Assembly (NCBI RefSeq): GCF_000428765.1
Contig: NZ_KE386797.1
Location: forward strand, 171,449 to 235,448
Length of the DNA stretch: 64,000 nucleotides
DNA from: Brevundimonas aveniformis DSM 17977
GTDB lineage: Bacteria > Pseudomonadota > Alphaproteobacteria > Caulobacterales > Caulobacteraceae
Reading direction: 5' to 3'
Shown here: positions 43,653 through 54,261 of the stretch, piece after piece
Position numbering within the stretch: the stretch's first letter is position 1
Layout of the letters: each line of letters begins with the position of its first letter
Notes under the pieces: model-generated
Database searches by the model: none
The model's input: the letters and a program-made list of their open reading frames with translations, nothing else
What the model was told of the DNA's origin: nothing
Position numbers and translations under genes: made by a program

Positions 43653-46280
43653 ATGTTCGCTCGTTTCCTCATCGCGCTCGCGCTTCTCCTCACACCCGTC
43701 CCGGCGCTGGCCCAGTCGACGGTGTCGGACCAGCTCTCGGGTCAAAATTACGACGACTCCATCCCCAGCCCCGAACGCGTGCTCGGCTATGCCTTTGGTG
43801 AGCGGCTGTCGCGATCAGCTGACGTGCTGCGCTATTTCGAGGCCCTGGTCGCCGCAGCGCCGGACCGGATGATCCTGGGCCGTTACGGCGAGACTTGGGA
43901 GGGACGGCCCCTGCCCTACGCCATCATCGCCTCGCCGGCCAACCTGCGGCGCATCTCGGCCATTCGCGAGGCGTCCGTCGCCCTGACCGATCCGCGCCGG
44001 GGTGCCACGTCCGTTCCCGCCGACCAGCCCGTCATCGTCTGGCTGATGTATTCCGTCCACGGCAATGAGATCAGCCCGGCCGAGGCGGCCATGGCCACCG
44101 CCCGGCACCTGCTGGCCTCGCGCGACCCGGAGGTCGCCGAATGGCTGAACAACGTCGTCGTCGTCATCGTCCCGACCCAGAACCCGGACGGCCGCGACCG
44201 CTTTATGAACCGCTACTATGAGGCGCTGGGCCTTCAACCTGACCCTGACGGACTGTCCGTCGAGCGCGACGAGCCCTGGCCGAACGGTCGACCCAACCAC
44301 TATCTTTTCGACCTCAACCGCGACTGGTTCGCCCAGACCCAGCCCGAGACGCGCGGCCAATCCGCCCTGATCCGCCAGTGGCGGCCCCAGGTTCTCGTCG
44401 ACGCCCATGAGATGGGCACCGACGATCCCTTCTTCTTCCCGCCCGAGGCCGAGCCGCTCAATCCGCTCCTGCCCGAGGCCCAGCTGCGCGCCCGGCACAT
44501 CTTCGGGCGCGGCAATGCCGCCGCCTTCGATCGCGAGGGCGTCGAATACTATACGCGCGAGGTCTTTGACGCCTTCTATCCCGGCTATGGCGACGGCTGG
44601 CCGTCCTATCTGGGCGCGGTCGGCATGACCTACGAACAGGGCTCGGCCCGGGGTCTGGCCGCCCGCCGCTCGAACGGCGAAATCCTCACCTACCGCACCA
44701 CGGTGCGGAACCACTTCATGGCGTCTTTGGCGACCATCCGCACGGCTTCTTCCAACCGCGCCCAGCTGCTGAACGACTTCGCGGCCTACTATCGCACCGC
44801 CGTGTCGGAGGGCGGCGCAGGTGCCTGGATCCTGGCGCGCGGCGATGTCGATCCGGGTTCCGCCGACGCCCTGGCCGCCCTTCTCGCGCGTCAGGGCATC
44901 GAGGTCAGTCGCGCCTCCGCCGGCTTCAGCGCCTGCGGCCGCAGCTACCGCCCCGGCGACTACATCATCCGCCGGGGCCAGCCGCTCGGCCGCCTGCTTC
45001 AGGTGCTGATGGATCCTTCCATCGCCATGCGCGACGGCTTCGTCCAGGCCCAGGAGGCCCGCCGCCGCCACGGCCTCTACGCCGAGATCTATGACATCAC
45101 CGCCTGGGCGCTGCCGGGTTCCTACGGTGTCGACGCCCTGGAGTGCCGCTCGACCCCGTCGGTCGCCACCGCCACCGTCACCGCCGAGGGTGTACCCGGC
45201 GCGGTCACCGGCGCCGCCGACCCGGTCGCCTATGTCGTGCCGTCCGGCTCCCAGGCCATGGGTGTCCTGACCCGCGCCCTGCGCGCCGGCATCCGCGTCC
45301 GCTCGCCCGAGGCGGCCTTCACCGTCGACAACCGGACCTTCCCGGCCGGCTCGGTCATTCTGGTGCGCGCCGGCAGCCCGGACAACTTCGACGCCCTGGT
45401 CGCCGACATCGCCGACCAGGCCCATGCTGAGATCATCGGCGTGCCCGACACCTGGGTCACCGAAGGCCCCAATCTGGCGTCCGACCGCTCACCGCTGATG
45501 CCGCCGGTGCGCATCGCCCTGGCCTGGGACGAGCCCACCGATCCCCAGTCCGCCGGAGCCATCCGCTATGTGCTGGAGCAACGCTACGGCTACCCCGTCT
45601 CCATCGTCCGCACCGAAAATCTGAGCCGCGACCTGTCGCGCTATCAGGTGCTGATCCTGCCCGACGCCTACGGTGCCTATGACGCCGCCCTGGCCACCTC
45701 CTTGCGCCAGTGGGTCCAGCGCGGCGGCACCCTGGTCGGGATCGGCTCGGGGGCTGACCTGATGATGGCAGGCGACAACCCGATGATCGCTTCGGCCCGT
45801 GAACCGCTGCTCTCAGCCAACGGCCAGCCCGCCCCGGCCCCGTCCACAGACCCTCGCATCATCTCGGGCGACGCCGACTACGCCGAGGCCATCCGCCCGG
45901 CCGAAGCGACCCCCGACAGTGTCCTGGGCGTCCTCGCCCAGGTCGAGGTTGATCGCCAGCACTGGCTGTCCGCAGGCCTCCCCGACCGCCTGACCGTGCT
46001 GGTCGTCGGCTCGGCCATCTATGAGCCCCTGCGCCAGGATGAGGGCACCAACGTGCTGCGCTATGTCTCGGCCCGCGAACTGCCCGTCGCCGGCCACCTC
46101 TGGGCCGAAAACCGCGCCCAGCTGGCCTTCAAGCCCTATGTCATGGCCAACAGCGTCGGCCGCGGCCAGGTCATCGCCTTCACCCAGGACCCCACCTTCC
46201 GCGGCTTCCTCCACGGCCAGGACGTCCTCTTCCTGAACGCGATCTTCCGTGGGGCGGCGCACTCAAGTCCGGTACGGTAG
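43653..46280 (+). CDS. Secreted M14-family zinc carboxypeptidase
   Basis: An 875-residue exported peptidase. The signal peptide is MFARFLIALALLLTPVPALA. The M14 zinc site is HGNEIS (His136, Glu139) with the second His at 252 in VLVDAHEMGTDD; NPDGRDRF and FDLNRDWF carry the substrate-binding Asn/Arg; the catalytic base Glu328 is in GMTYEQGSA. The long C-terminal part (about 370-875) includes a glutamine-amidotransferase-like fold (YQVLILPDAYGAYDAA, GGTLVGIGSGADLMM). Such proteins trim peptides in the periplasm or outside. The start follows the RND stop by 25 bp with a CAGGGGG site; the frame extends upstream only as a shadow of the RND gene. Confidence 0.92.
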   Translation: MFARFLIALALLLTPVPALAQSTVSDQLSGQNYDDSIPSPERVLGYAFGERLSRSADVLRYFEALVAAAPDRMILGRYGETWEGRPLPYAIIASPANLRRISAIREASVALTDPRRGATSVPADQPVIVWLMYSVHGNEISPAEAAMATARHLLASRDPEVAEWLNNVVVVIVPTQNPDGRDRFMNRYYEALGLQPDPDGLSVERDEPWPNGRPNHYLFDLNRDWFAQTQPETRGQSALIRQWRPQVLVDAHEMGTDDPFFFPPEAEPLNPLLPEAQLRARHIFGRGNAAAFDREGVEYYTREVFDAFYPGYGDGWPSYLGAVGMTYEQGSARGLAARRSNGEILTYRTTVRNHFMASLATIRTASSNRAQLLNDFAAYYRTAVSEGGAGAWILARGDVDPGSADALAALLARQGIEVSRASAGFSACGRSYRPGDYIIRRGQPLGRLLQVLMDPSIAMRDGFVQAQEARRRHGLYAEIYDITAWALPGSYGVDALECRSTPSVATATVTAEGVPGAVTGAADPVAYVVPSGSQAMGVLTRALRAGIRVRSPEAAFTVDNRTFPAGSVILVRAGSPDNFDALVADIADQAHAEIIGVPDTWVTEGPNLASDRSPLMPPVRIALAWDEPTDPQSAGAIRYVLEQRYGYPVSIVRTENLSRDLSRYQVLILPDAYGAYDAALATSLRQWVQRGGTLVGIGSGADLMMAGDNPMIASAREPLLSANGQPAPAPSTDPRIISGDADYAEAIRPAEATPDSVLGVLAQVEVDRQHWLSAGLPDRLTVLVVGSAIYEPLRQDEGTNVLRYVSARELPVAGHLWAENRAQLAFKPYVMANSVGRGQVIAFTQDPTFRGFLHGQDVLFLNAIFRGAAHSSPVR

Positions 46281-46385
46281 GCTAAACCGCTCAGCAGCGG
46301 CGAGTAGGAAGGACTCGACTCAAGTGACAGTGGCCGGGTAGGCATTTGCAACCGGTGGGGGGAGCGATTCTAGGATGATGGAGCT

Positions 46386-47273
46386 GTGAGCGGGGCGTCG
46401 CGGCCCATTCTCGATGCCGTAACTTTCGAGGTGGTCGAGCACGCCGAACAGGCAATCGAAGGCAAGCTGGAATGCGACGTCATACATTGCTATGGCGAAA
46501 TTCGTCCTGCACTAGTGCCGCAATTCCGAGATGTTGTGGAGAAGCTGGCGGCAAGAGACGGCAAACGGGGTGCCATCGGGATTTGTCTAACGACGCCCGG
46601 CGGCCAAGCCGAAGTCGTAGAAAAGCTTGTCGAGGTTGTCCGCCACCACTACGGCCACGTCTATTTCATCGTACCCCGCATGGCGATGTCTGCTGGTACG
46701 ATCTTCTGCATGGCTGGCGACAAAATCTATATGGATTACTCCTCGTCGCTCGGCCCAATCGACCCACAAGTCCCTGATAGGGAAGGGAAGTACCTCGTTC
46801 CAGCACTTGGCTACCTCGACAAAGTGGCTGAGCTTGTTGAGAAGTCCCGTAACGATCAACTCACCCCGGCCGAGTACGTGCTGTTCGAAAAGCAGGATCT
46901 AGCGATGCTGCGGTTTTACGAACAAGCTAGAGACCTCTCGATCACGCTACTCAAACAGTGGCTCACAAAATACAAATTTAAGGACTGGGCGGTGCACCGC
47001 ACTACCAATCCTGGCGTAGCTGTCACCGAAGATGACAAGGTGCAAAGAGCCGAAGAAATTGCTACCCTCCTTTCCAACAACTCCCATTGGCACTCGCATG
47101 GACGGTTCATCGGCATGCAAACGCTAAGAGAGAAGATACGCCTCGAAATCGACGATTTCGGTGTGGACAGGGACCTACAGCAGTCAGTTCGGCGTTACAG
47201 CGATGTGCTTTCAGACTATCTTAACCGGCTGGGCATTCCATCCTACGTCTACAGCCGCCATACGCACGGATAG
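46386..47273 (+). CDS. Serine dehydrogenase proteinase-like (ClpP/SppA-fold) protease
   Basis: A 295-residue protein of the SDH_sah / ClpP-crotonase class. The oxyanion-type segment CLTTPGGQAEVVEKLVEVV and the nucleophile region PRMAMSAGTIFCMAGDKIYM (Ser102) are clear, as is YSSSLGPIDPQVP and the C-terminal NSHWHSHGRFIG His-rich motif. No signal peptide. GTG 46386 has GATGGAG upstream. The DNA of this gene and the next is visibly lower in GC, with codons unlike the flanking genes, so it looks horizontally acquired. Founding members were described as serine dehydrogenase proteinases; the target here is unknown. It may belong to a small defence or quality-control module (inference). Confidence 0.85.
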   Translation: MSGASRPILDAVTFEVVEHAEQAIEGKLECDVIHCYGEIRPALVPQFRDVVEKLAARDGKRGAIGICLTTPGGQAEVVEKLVEVVRHHYGHVYFIVPRMAMSAGTIFCMAGDKIYMDYSSSLGPIDPQVPDREGKYLVPALGYLDKVAELVEKSRNDQLTPAEYVLFEKQDLAMLRFYEQARDLSITLLKQWLTKYKFKDWAVHRTTNPGVAVTEDDKVQRAEEIATLLSNNSHWHSHGRFIGMQTLREKIRLEIDDFGVDRDLQQSVRRYSDVLSDYLNRLGIPSYVYSRHTHG

Positions 47274-47283
47274 GGAGACGGAC

Positions 47284-47490
47284 GTGACCGAAGAAGCCAC
47301 AGAAATCCTCGAATCCCTGGATAGGCAAGATGACCAGTTCAAGGACCAGGTGGAGCGCGCGCGCGCGTTCCGCGAACGGCTGGAGAATGCTGGCGTTCAC
47401 GTGAAGCAGAACGGGTTCACAGTGCCCCTGATGCAACGTTTGGAGACCTTGGGTTCTCCCATGCTAGTTGCTCGAGCGTCTGCCAACTAG
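47284..47490 (+). CDS. Small partner protein of the SDH-like protease
   Basis: A 68-residue protein starting at GTG 47284 (VTEEATEILESLDRQDDQFK), with AGGGAG just before it. It is mostly a charged helix likely to form a coiled coil (QVERARAFRERLENAGVHVK), ending in a short non-polar tail. It follows the protease stop by 10 bp and shares its lower-GC composition, so the two were probably acquired and are expressed together. I do not recognise the family; adaptor or inhibitor roles are speculative. Confidence 0.65.
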   Translation: MTEEATEILESLDRQDDQFKDQVERARAFRERLENAGVHVKQNGFTVPLMQRLETLGSPMLVARASAN

Positions 47491-47544
47491 CGTCCATCTC
47501 TTGTTGATGCGCTGATCTCTCTAGGGCGCTATACCCCGCCCCCC

Positions 47545-49473
<1,929 letters not shown>

Positions 49474-49914
49474 CCGGCCCAAATCTGGGGACAACCCAGG
49501 CGTTTGGATTGTGACGGTTTTCTGAAACCGGTCCCCTCGAAAGACGCGGTTATCCACCGTTCCTCCCCTGCCGACGCACACCGGGTCGCACGGTACCGCT
49601 TGCCAGCCGTCCGGTTCTGCGAGAGCGTGTCCTTGCCGACGGACATCGCGGCGCGGAACTCCGGGGAGACCCGGGCTTCAAGCGGCGAAACCGGCCACCG
49701 AACAAGGACTTCAGGGGGAACCCAGGAGCGACCGGGACGGGCCTGACCCAGGAGCAATCCGAGGAAGGGCGGACTTCAAAACCCGGCGGGGCAACTCGCC
49801 AAGGAGGAAGACCAGGCAAGGACAGGACGATCAAGCGGACGCCGGGCTTGCCCGCCAGACGAATGAGAGATCCGACCCGTAACGGACCAACGTCCAACCC
49901 GGACTTGGTGAGGG

Positions 49915-49976
49915 GCCGATGTGCGAGGGTTCGCCCAAGCCATCGCCCCTCGATCCGTTTCTGGATCAAATTTTTT
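49915..49976 (+). terminator. Rho-independent terminator at end of gene-free region
   Basis: GATCC-N6-GGATC (49952-49967) followed by AAA and six T residues. Immediately upstream, GGGCCGATG (from about 49914) and CATCGCCC (from about 49941) can pair around an inner GGGTTCGCCC hairpin. Together they look like the 3' end of a transcript on the plus strand, although the adjacent ABC-F gene stops 440 bp earlier. Confidence 0.6.
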
Positions 49977-50105
49977 CCCGAACATCCCCGCTCGACGCGA
50001 CCCGGCTATCCTGCTGGCCGGTCGTTCTGATCGTCCAGCCAGAGGCGCCCGGGCCGAGGGTGTCGAGAATTTGCCGCAGCATTTCGCAGGCCACCCGCGC
50101 CGATA

Positions 50106-50145
50106 GTGCACTTAGTGCACTAAGTGCACCCGATTCACAGTGCAC
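50106..50145. promoter_or_regulatory. Array of four GTGCAC palindromes
   Basis: GTGCAC occurs at 50106, 50115, 50124 and 50140. The first three are spaced by TTA and TAA and together make a perfect 24-bp palindrome with 9-bp periodicity; the fourth is 10 bp further on and again followed by TAA. It lies 89-128 bp before the substrate-binding-protein gene and has the look of a cooperative operator. The binding factor is unknown. Confidence 0.5.
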
Positions 50146-50233
50146 TAAACCGCTCTCCTCGCGGCACCCCATACCCCGCCTTCCCTTCGCCCCACCCCGC
50201 CGCTACGCTTCTGCCAAGCGCGGGGAATCGTTC

Positions 50234-51247
50234 ATGGACCGCAGGTCGCTCATCGCCGGACTGACCGGGGCCGCCGGCGTCGCCGCCCTCGGGGGTCTGG
50301 CGGCGCTCAACGCCTGCCAGCCGCGCCGCGAGCCGACCGATCGCTATGGCCGCACCCGCATTCGCTTCGCCACCGACTGGCGTGCTCAGGCCGAGCATGG
50401 CGGCTTCTATCAGGCGGTGGCGATCGGTGCCTATTCGCGCCGCGATCTGAATGTCGAGATCATCCAGGGCAGTCCGACGGTCGACGTCCCACAGCTTCTG
50501 GCCTCTGGCCAGGCCGAGTTGGGGATGGGTTCCAACGCCTTCATCCCCATGAACCTGACGGCCGAGGGCGCGCCGGTCTCGGTCGTCGCCGCCTTCTTTC
50601 AGAAGGACCCCCAGGTCCTGATCGCGCACCCTGACGCCGCCTTGACCTCCATTGCCGATCTGGCCGAACGCCCCTTCCTTCTGGCGGATGCCTCGATCAA
50701 TGCCTTCTGGCCCTGGCTCAAGGCACGCTACGGCTTCACCGATAGCCAGGTTCGGCCCTACACCTTCAATCCGGCTCCCTTCCTGGCCGATCCTCGGGCC
50801 GTTCAGCAGGGCTATCTGACCAGCGAGCCCCACACTCTGGAAGCCACCGACGGCTTTCAGCCGCGTGCCTTCTCGCTGGCGGACGAAGGGTATCCTTCCT
50901 ATGCCAATATGCTGCTCTGCCCCGACACGCTCATGCGGGACAACCGGTCGGTCGTCGCCCGCTTTATCGAAGCCTCGGTTGAGGGCTGGCAGTCCTATCT
51001 GAATGATGACCCCGCCCCCGCCGACACTCTGATCAAGCGCGCCAATCCCCAGATGACCCAGGATTTGCTGACCTGGGGGCGCGACCAGCTCATCGCCAAC
51101 GAGATCGTCGTCTCTCCGGGAGGGCGCATCGGCGATATGAGTGCCGCCCGCTGGGAGGCGTTCTTCACCGCCACCTCGGAAGCCGGCATCTATTCGCCGG
51201 ATGTCGACTGGCGTTCGGCCTTCACTCTGGACTTCCTGCGAAGCTAG
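50234..51247 (+). CDS. NMT1/THI5-like ABC transporter substrate-binding lipoprotein
   Basis: A 337-residue periplasmic binding protein. The N-terminus MDRRSLIAGLTGAAGVAALG has a twin-arginine-like start and LAALNAC may serve as a lipobox. The mature part shows IRFATDWRAQAEHGGFYQAV, VEIIQGSPTVDVPQLLASGQ, AELGMGSNAFIPM and YGFTDSQVRPYTFNPAPFL, as in the SsuA/ThiY/NMT1 group for sulfonates, nitrate or pyrimidine precursors. Substrate is not deducible. No permease or ATPase gene is adjacent, so partners must be encoded elsewhere. ATG 50234 has GGGGAA upstream. Confidence 0.85.
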   Translation: MDRRSLIAGLTGAAGVAALGGLAALNACQPRREPTDRYGRTRIRFATDWRAQAEHGGFYQAVAIGAYSRRDLNVEIIQGSPTVDVPQLLASGQAELGMGSNAFIPMNLTAEGAPVSVVAAFFQKDPQVLIAHPDAALTSIADLAERPFLLADASINAFWPWLKARYGFTDSQVRPYTFNPAPFLADPRAVQQGYLTSEPHTLEATDGFQPRAFSLADEGYPSYANMLLCPDTLMRDNRSVVARFIEASVEGWQSYLNDDPAPADTLIKRANPQMTQDLLTWGRDQLIANEIVVSPGGRIGDMSAARWEAFFTATSEAGIYSPDVDWRSAFTLDFLRS

Positions 51248-51321
51248 GGCCCACCACCCGTTAACACCCGGGAAATCGACCACGGCCTACGGTAGAGCCT
51301 CATTGCTTCGGGAACGCCGAC

Positions 51322-51873
51322 ATGGCCCGCCTGTCCATCGCTGTGCTGACAACCTGTAGCGTGCTCCTGGCCCATCCCGTCTCGGCTCAGGACCGCCGCC
51401 CCGAAACTGCCGAGCAGGCCGGATTGCGATACCTGAACTGGCCCGGCAGACCTCCGGTCAGCACCTCGCCGGTCCGGGCGGAACGCCAGAACCAGGCACG
51501 ACCAAGATTTACGCCCACCCCACGGGCACAGACCCCGACCCAAAGCCCGGCCGAGGAGCCCACAACGCCGGCGCGGGTGACGGCCCAATCCACGGATCGG
51601 ACGGTCGCGCCCGTTGCTCCTGTCGCGCCGACGCCCACGACCAACGGCGAAGGCGTACGCTACTATTCCGTTCACCGGGCCTCGGGGCGGACCCCTGACA
51701 CGATTGAGCGCGCCCAGGTTCTGGCATCCGACCAGACCCTGGTGGCCCTGCAAGCGCCCCAGGGGCAAAGCCTGGCTGAACAGGACCGCACCGCGCGGGC
51801 CGAAGAGGCCTTTGAAATCCTGCGTAATCTGCCACCGGATCAGCTGATGGACATGCTCGGGCGTCAGCCATGA
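51322..51873 (+). CDS. Exported low-complexity hypothetical protein
   Basis: A 183-residue protein with a signal peptide (MARLSIAVLTTCSVLLAHPV, cleavage near SAQD), a Pro/Thr/Ala/Gln-rich disordered centre (about 40-110) and a C-terminal helical part (AEEAFEILRNLPPDQLMDML). A small folded segment VRYYSVHRASGRTPD lies near 112. I do not recognise it. Its stop overlaps the DUF2336 start by 4 bp, so the two are co-translated. It has no visible enzymatic feature. Confidence 0.7.
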   Translation: MARLSIAVLTTCSVLLAHPVSAQDRRPETAEQAGLRYLNWPGRPPVSTSPVRAERQNQARPRFTPTPRAQTPTQSPAEEPTTPARVTAQSTDRTVAPVAPVAPTPTTNGEGVRYYSVHRASGRTPDTIERAQVLASDQTLVALQAPQGQSLAEQDRTARAEEAFEILRNLPPDQLMDMLGRQP

Positions 51874-52961
51874 CCGTATCGCGGCTCCAAGACCTGATCG
51901 ACCTGGCCAAGACACCGTCCAGCGACAAGCGGCGCGAGTTGCTGCGCGAGCTGACGGATCAGTTTTTCGGCACAACCCCGCCGAGCCCGGTGGAAAATGA
52001 GCTCTACGGGGCTGTTCTCGCCCAGCTGGCCACCGAGATGGAGGAGACGGTTCGCAGGGAGCTGTCGGTCCGCTTCTCGGCCGCGCCCAATGCGCCGCGC
52101 GTCCTCGCCAGGTCCCTGGCGATGGATGTCGAAGGCGTGGCCGAGCCAGTCCTGCGTCATTCCAAGGTACTCGCCGAAGCGGATCTGCTCGATATCGGCG
52201 GCATCAAGGGCCAGGGCCATTTGCGCGCCATGTCGGAACGGGAGGCGGTGACGGAGTCCGTTTCGGACCTGATTATCGCGCGGGGGGATGACCAGACGGT
52301 TGGGTCCCTGATCCGCAACAACGGGGCGCAGCTCTCGCGCGCGGCGCACGAGGCGGTCACTGATCGCGCCATGGCCAATCCCGAACTTCAGGCGGACCTG
52401 GTCAACCGGGCATCCATGCCGCCGGACCTCCTGAACGAGATGTACTTCGTGGTCGAGACTCAGCTCCGCCAGAAGATCCTCGAACGCAACGCCGGCGTGG
52501 CCCCTGAGAAGTTGGAAGCCGCGCTTGCGGTGGGTCGCCATCGGCTGCGCGCCGAAGACGGCTCCCTGCCGCCCGACTTTGAAACCGCACGCGCCTATGT
52601 GCGCGAGCTACAGGCGTCGTCATCTCTGACACCCGAGGCCCTCGTCCGTCTGTTGCGTTCCGGCGGACGCACCGAGTTCCTCATCGCCTTGGCCGAACTG
52701 TCCGGCATCGATTTCCATACGGCGCAGAAGATCGTCGAGGCCGGCCAGATCGACGCCCTGGCCGTGGTCTGTAAGTCGGTCGATATGGATCGCGCCATCT
52801 TCCTGACCTACGCCGTCGTCCTGCTCAACAAGGAGGGCGACGCCATGGGCAAGGCCCAGGCCTATGGCCGGATGTATGCTGAACTGACCCGCGAGACGGC
52901 CCAGAGGACGTTGCGCTTCTGGAAGCTGCGCCGCGAGGCCGAGGCCTCGGTCGCCGCCTGA
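51870..52961 (+). CDS. DUF2336 protein
   Basis: A 363-residue cytosolic helical-repeat protein of the DUF2336 family, common in Caulobacterales and other alphaproteobacteria. Family-like segments are SSDKRRELLRELTDQFFGTT, AEADLLDIGGIKGQGHLRAM, LTPEALVRLLRSGGRTEFLI and FHTAQKIVEAGQIDALAVVC. Its HEAT-like repeats suggest protein binding; the molecular role is not established. ATG 51870 overlaps the stop of the exported gene before it. It converges with a minus-strand exported hypothetical gene 6 bp away. Confidence 0.85.
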   Translation: MTVSRLQDLIDLAKTPSSDKRRELLRELTDQFFGTTPPSPVENELYGAVLAQLATEMEETVRRELSVRFSAAPNAPRVLARSLAMDVEGVAEPVLRHSKVLAEADLLDIGGIKGQGHLRAMSEREAVTESVSDLIIARGDDQTVGSLIRNNGAQLSRAAHEAVTDRAMANPELQADLVNRASMPPDLLNEMYFVVETQLRQKILERNAGVAPEKLEAALAVGRHRLRAEDGSLPPDFETARAYVRELQASSSLTPEALVRLLRSGGRTEFLIALAELSGIDFHTAQKIVEAGQIDALAVVCKSVDMDRAIFLTYAVVLLNKEGDAMGKAQAYGRMYAELTRETAQRTLRFWKLRREAEASVAA

Positions 52962-52966
52962 ACGGC

Positions 52967-53806
52967 CTAGAGCGTACCCATCGCCAGGAAGGCCCTAGCG
53001 GCGGCAAAGTCGCCGGCTCCCAGGGTCACGACCCGGCCGTGCCCGTCCGACCGGACCAGCTCGACCGCGAACCGCTCGCGCGGGTCCAGAATTTCTATGG
53101 CGTCCGCCGCAGCCGTCGAAAACCGGAACAGCTTTCCGCCCGTCTCCGACAGGGTTTCAGGCACCGGGTGCCCGCGCCCAGCCATGTAGGCCCGACTGAC
53201 GTACAGGGGTGGCGTTTCCGACATGCCCGGGCGGGCCAGCCAGGCGGTCGGGGCCCTGGCGGGCTCTCTCACGATCAACCGAGCCGACACAATCGTCGGG
53301 TCCTGGACCACCAGTGCCAGGGTGTGGCCGGTGCCCGCCCCGGCAAACCCGAACACCACCCCGTCGCCGTCCTGGCGAAGCCGCCAGGTCTGGCTGGCAT
53401 AGGCGGTTCGCTCGACGCGCCAGTCGGCACGGTCGCCCGGAAAGTCCATGGCCCGCATCCCGGCCCAGGCCGCAAAGGCATGACGGGCACGACCAGCCAC
53501 CATCTCCAGCTCAGAATCATCGCAGGCGATTTGCCCGGCACGCCCGGCCGCGCGCAGGCGCTGGCGCTCAACGTCGCCTTCTCTCACCCCCGCCCGCAGG
53601 GCCGCTCCCCGCGCCTGGGCAGCCCCGGCTTCCAGGGCATGCAGGGTGGCGCGATCGAACAGACCGCATCGGCCCCCGGCCTCGGCGACCAGGCTGCGTT
53701 CAAAATAGGTGTCCGCCGGCCCCGCAACGGCGGGCGTCGCAGCGAGGCCTGCGCTGAGCATCAGCACGGCGGCCCAGCGTCGCGGCTCTTGGAATCGACC
53801 GATCAT
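52967..53806 (-). CDS. Exported hypothetical protein
   Basis: A 279-residue protein with a likely signal peptide (RRWAAVLMLSAGLAATPAVA, residues about 9-28). The mature N-terminal half is helical and Ala/Arg-rich with two Cys (GGRCGLFDRATLHALEAGAA; QIACDDSELEMVAGRA), and the C-terminal half is beta-rich (WRLRQDGDGVVFGFAGAGTG, PPLYVSRAYMAGRG). I do not know the family. The two cysteines could form a disulfide in the periplasm. It converges with the DUF2336 gene and is divergent from the DUF1491 gene. Confidence 0.7.
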   Translation of the reverse strand: MIGRFQEPRRWAAVLMLSAGLAATPAVAGPADTYFERSLVAEAGGRCGLFDRATLHALEAGAAQARGAALRAGVREGDVERQRLRAAGRAGQIACDDSELEMVAGRARHAFAAWAGMRAMDFPGDRADWRVERTAYASQTWRLRQDGDGVVFGFAGAGTGHTLALVVQDPTIVSARLIVREPARAPTAWLARPGMSETPPLYVSRAYMAGRGHPVPETLSETGGKLFRFSTAAADAIEILDPRERFAVELVRSDGHGRVVTLGAGDFAAARAFLAMGTL

Positions 53807-53862
53807 GGCCCCACTCTAGGCGTGCCGACCCTTCGGTTCGGTTTCCGCTTACGGTTAAGCCA

Positions 53863-54198
53863 GTGTTGATTTCCACCGATGTCTGGGTGTCCGCCCTGAT
53901 CCGCCGCGCCGAACTGGCCGGGGCCTCTGCCGTCGTGGTCCGCAAGGGCGACGCTCGCGCCGGGGCCGTTCTGCTCAAGGCCTACAACACCGTCGAGCGT
54001 ACGGCTCGCCTCTACGCCGAGACGATCGGCCTGGATGGTGACCGCCTGTGGATACAGCCGCACCCCGACGTCCCCGAGTTCGAGCTCGATGCCTACGCCG
54101 CCCGCCAGGCTGACTACGATCCCGACATCTGGCTCGTTGAGATCGAGGACCGCCAGGGACGCCATTTCCTGGTTGAGGCCGTCGCCGACGAAGGATGA
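53863..54198 (+). CDS. DUF1491 protein
   Basis: A 111-residue cytosolic protein fitting the DUF1491 family: DVWVSALIRRAELAGASAVV, VVRKGDARAGAVLLKAYN, LWIQPHPDVPEFELDAYAAR and DYDPDIWLVEIEDRQGRHF. Function unknown. Start is GTG 53863. Members are widespread in alphaproteobacteria as single genes. A membrane-protein gene follows by 63 bp on the same strand. Confidence 0.85.
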   Translation: MLISTDVWVSALIRRAELAGASAVVVRKGDARAGAVLLKAYNTVERTARLYAETIGLDGDRLWIQPHPDVPEFELDAYAARQADYDPDIWLVEIEDRQGRHFLVEAVADEG

Positions 54199-54261
54199 CT
54201 CGACGCTCCGTCCTGACTTTGCCATGGTCAAGCTGTGGGGATGGCTCGGGGGAGTACGACA

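Larger units (their letters stand above)
49474..50233. other. 760-bp gene-free region, possible structured RNA
   Basis: No convincing protein gene lies here; small open frames occur on both strands but none has coding character or a good start. The plus strand from about 49650 to 49950 is purine-rich and full of short GC hairpins and recurring motifs (GGACTTC at about 49706 and 49771; CCGGGCTT at about 49671 and 49843). It ends at a hairpin plus T-run (49952-49976). This suggests a plus-strand non-coding RNA or long leader ending there. It does not show the signatures of RNase P, tmRNA, 6S or SRP RNA that I know. The 5' end cannot be placed. The part from 49980 to 50233 contains the GTGCAC array and the upstream region of the next gene. 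Confidence 0.4.

Noticed and set aside
43815..45425. A 536-residue open frame on the minus strand
   Set aside because: Antisense shadow of the M14 peptidase, whose motifs are complete.
49550..49558. TTATCCACC, a near-match to a DnaA box
   Set aside because: A single site without further boxes, AT-rich unwinding region, hemE or dnaA nearby; not enough for a replication origin.
49504..49746. Small open frames of 60-140 codons on both strands in the gene-free region
   Set aside because: None has a ribosome site, coding-type codon positions or recognisable motifs; several overlap each other on opposite strands.
49650..49978. RNase P RNA, tmRNA, 6S or SRP RNA
   Set aside because: The conserved cores of these RNAs, including an alphaproteobacterial tmRNA tag sequence, are not present.
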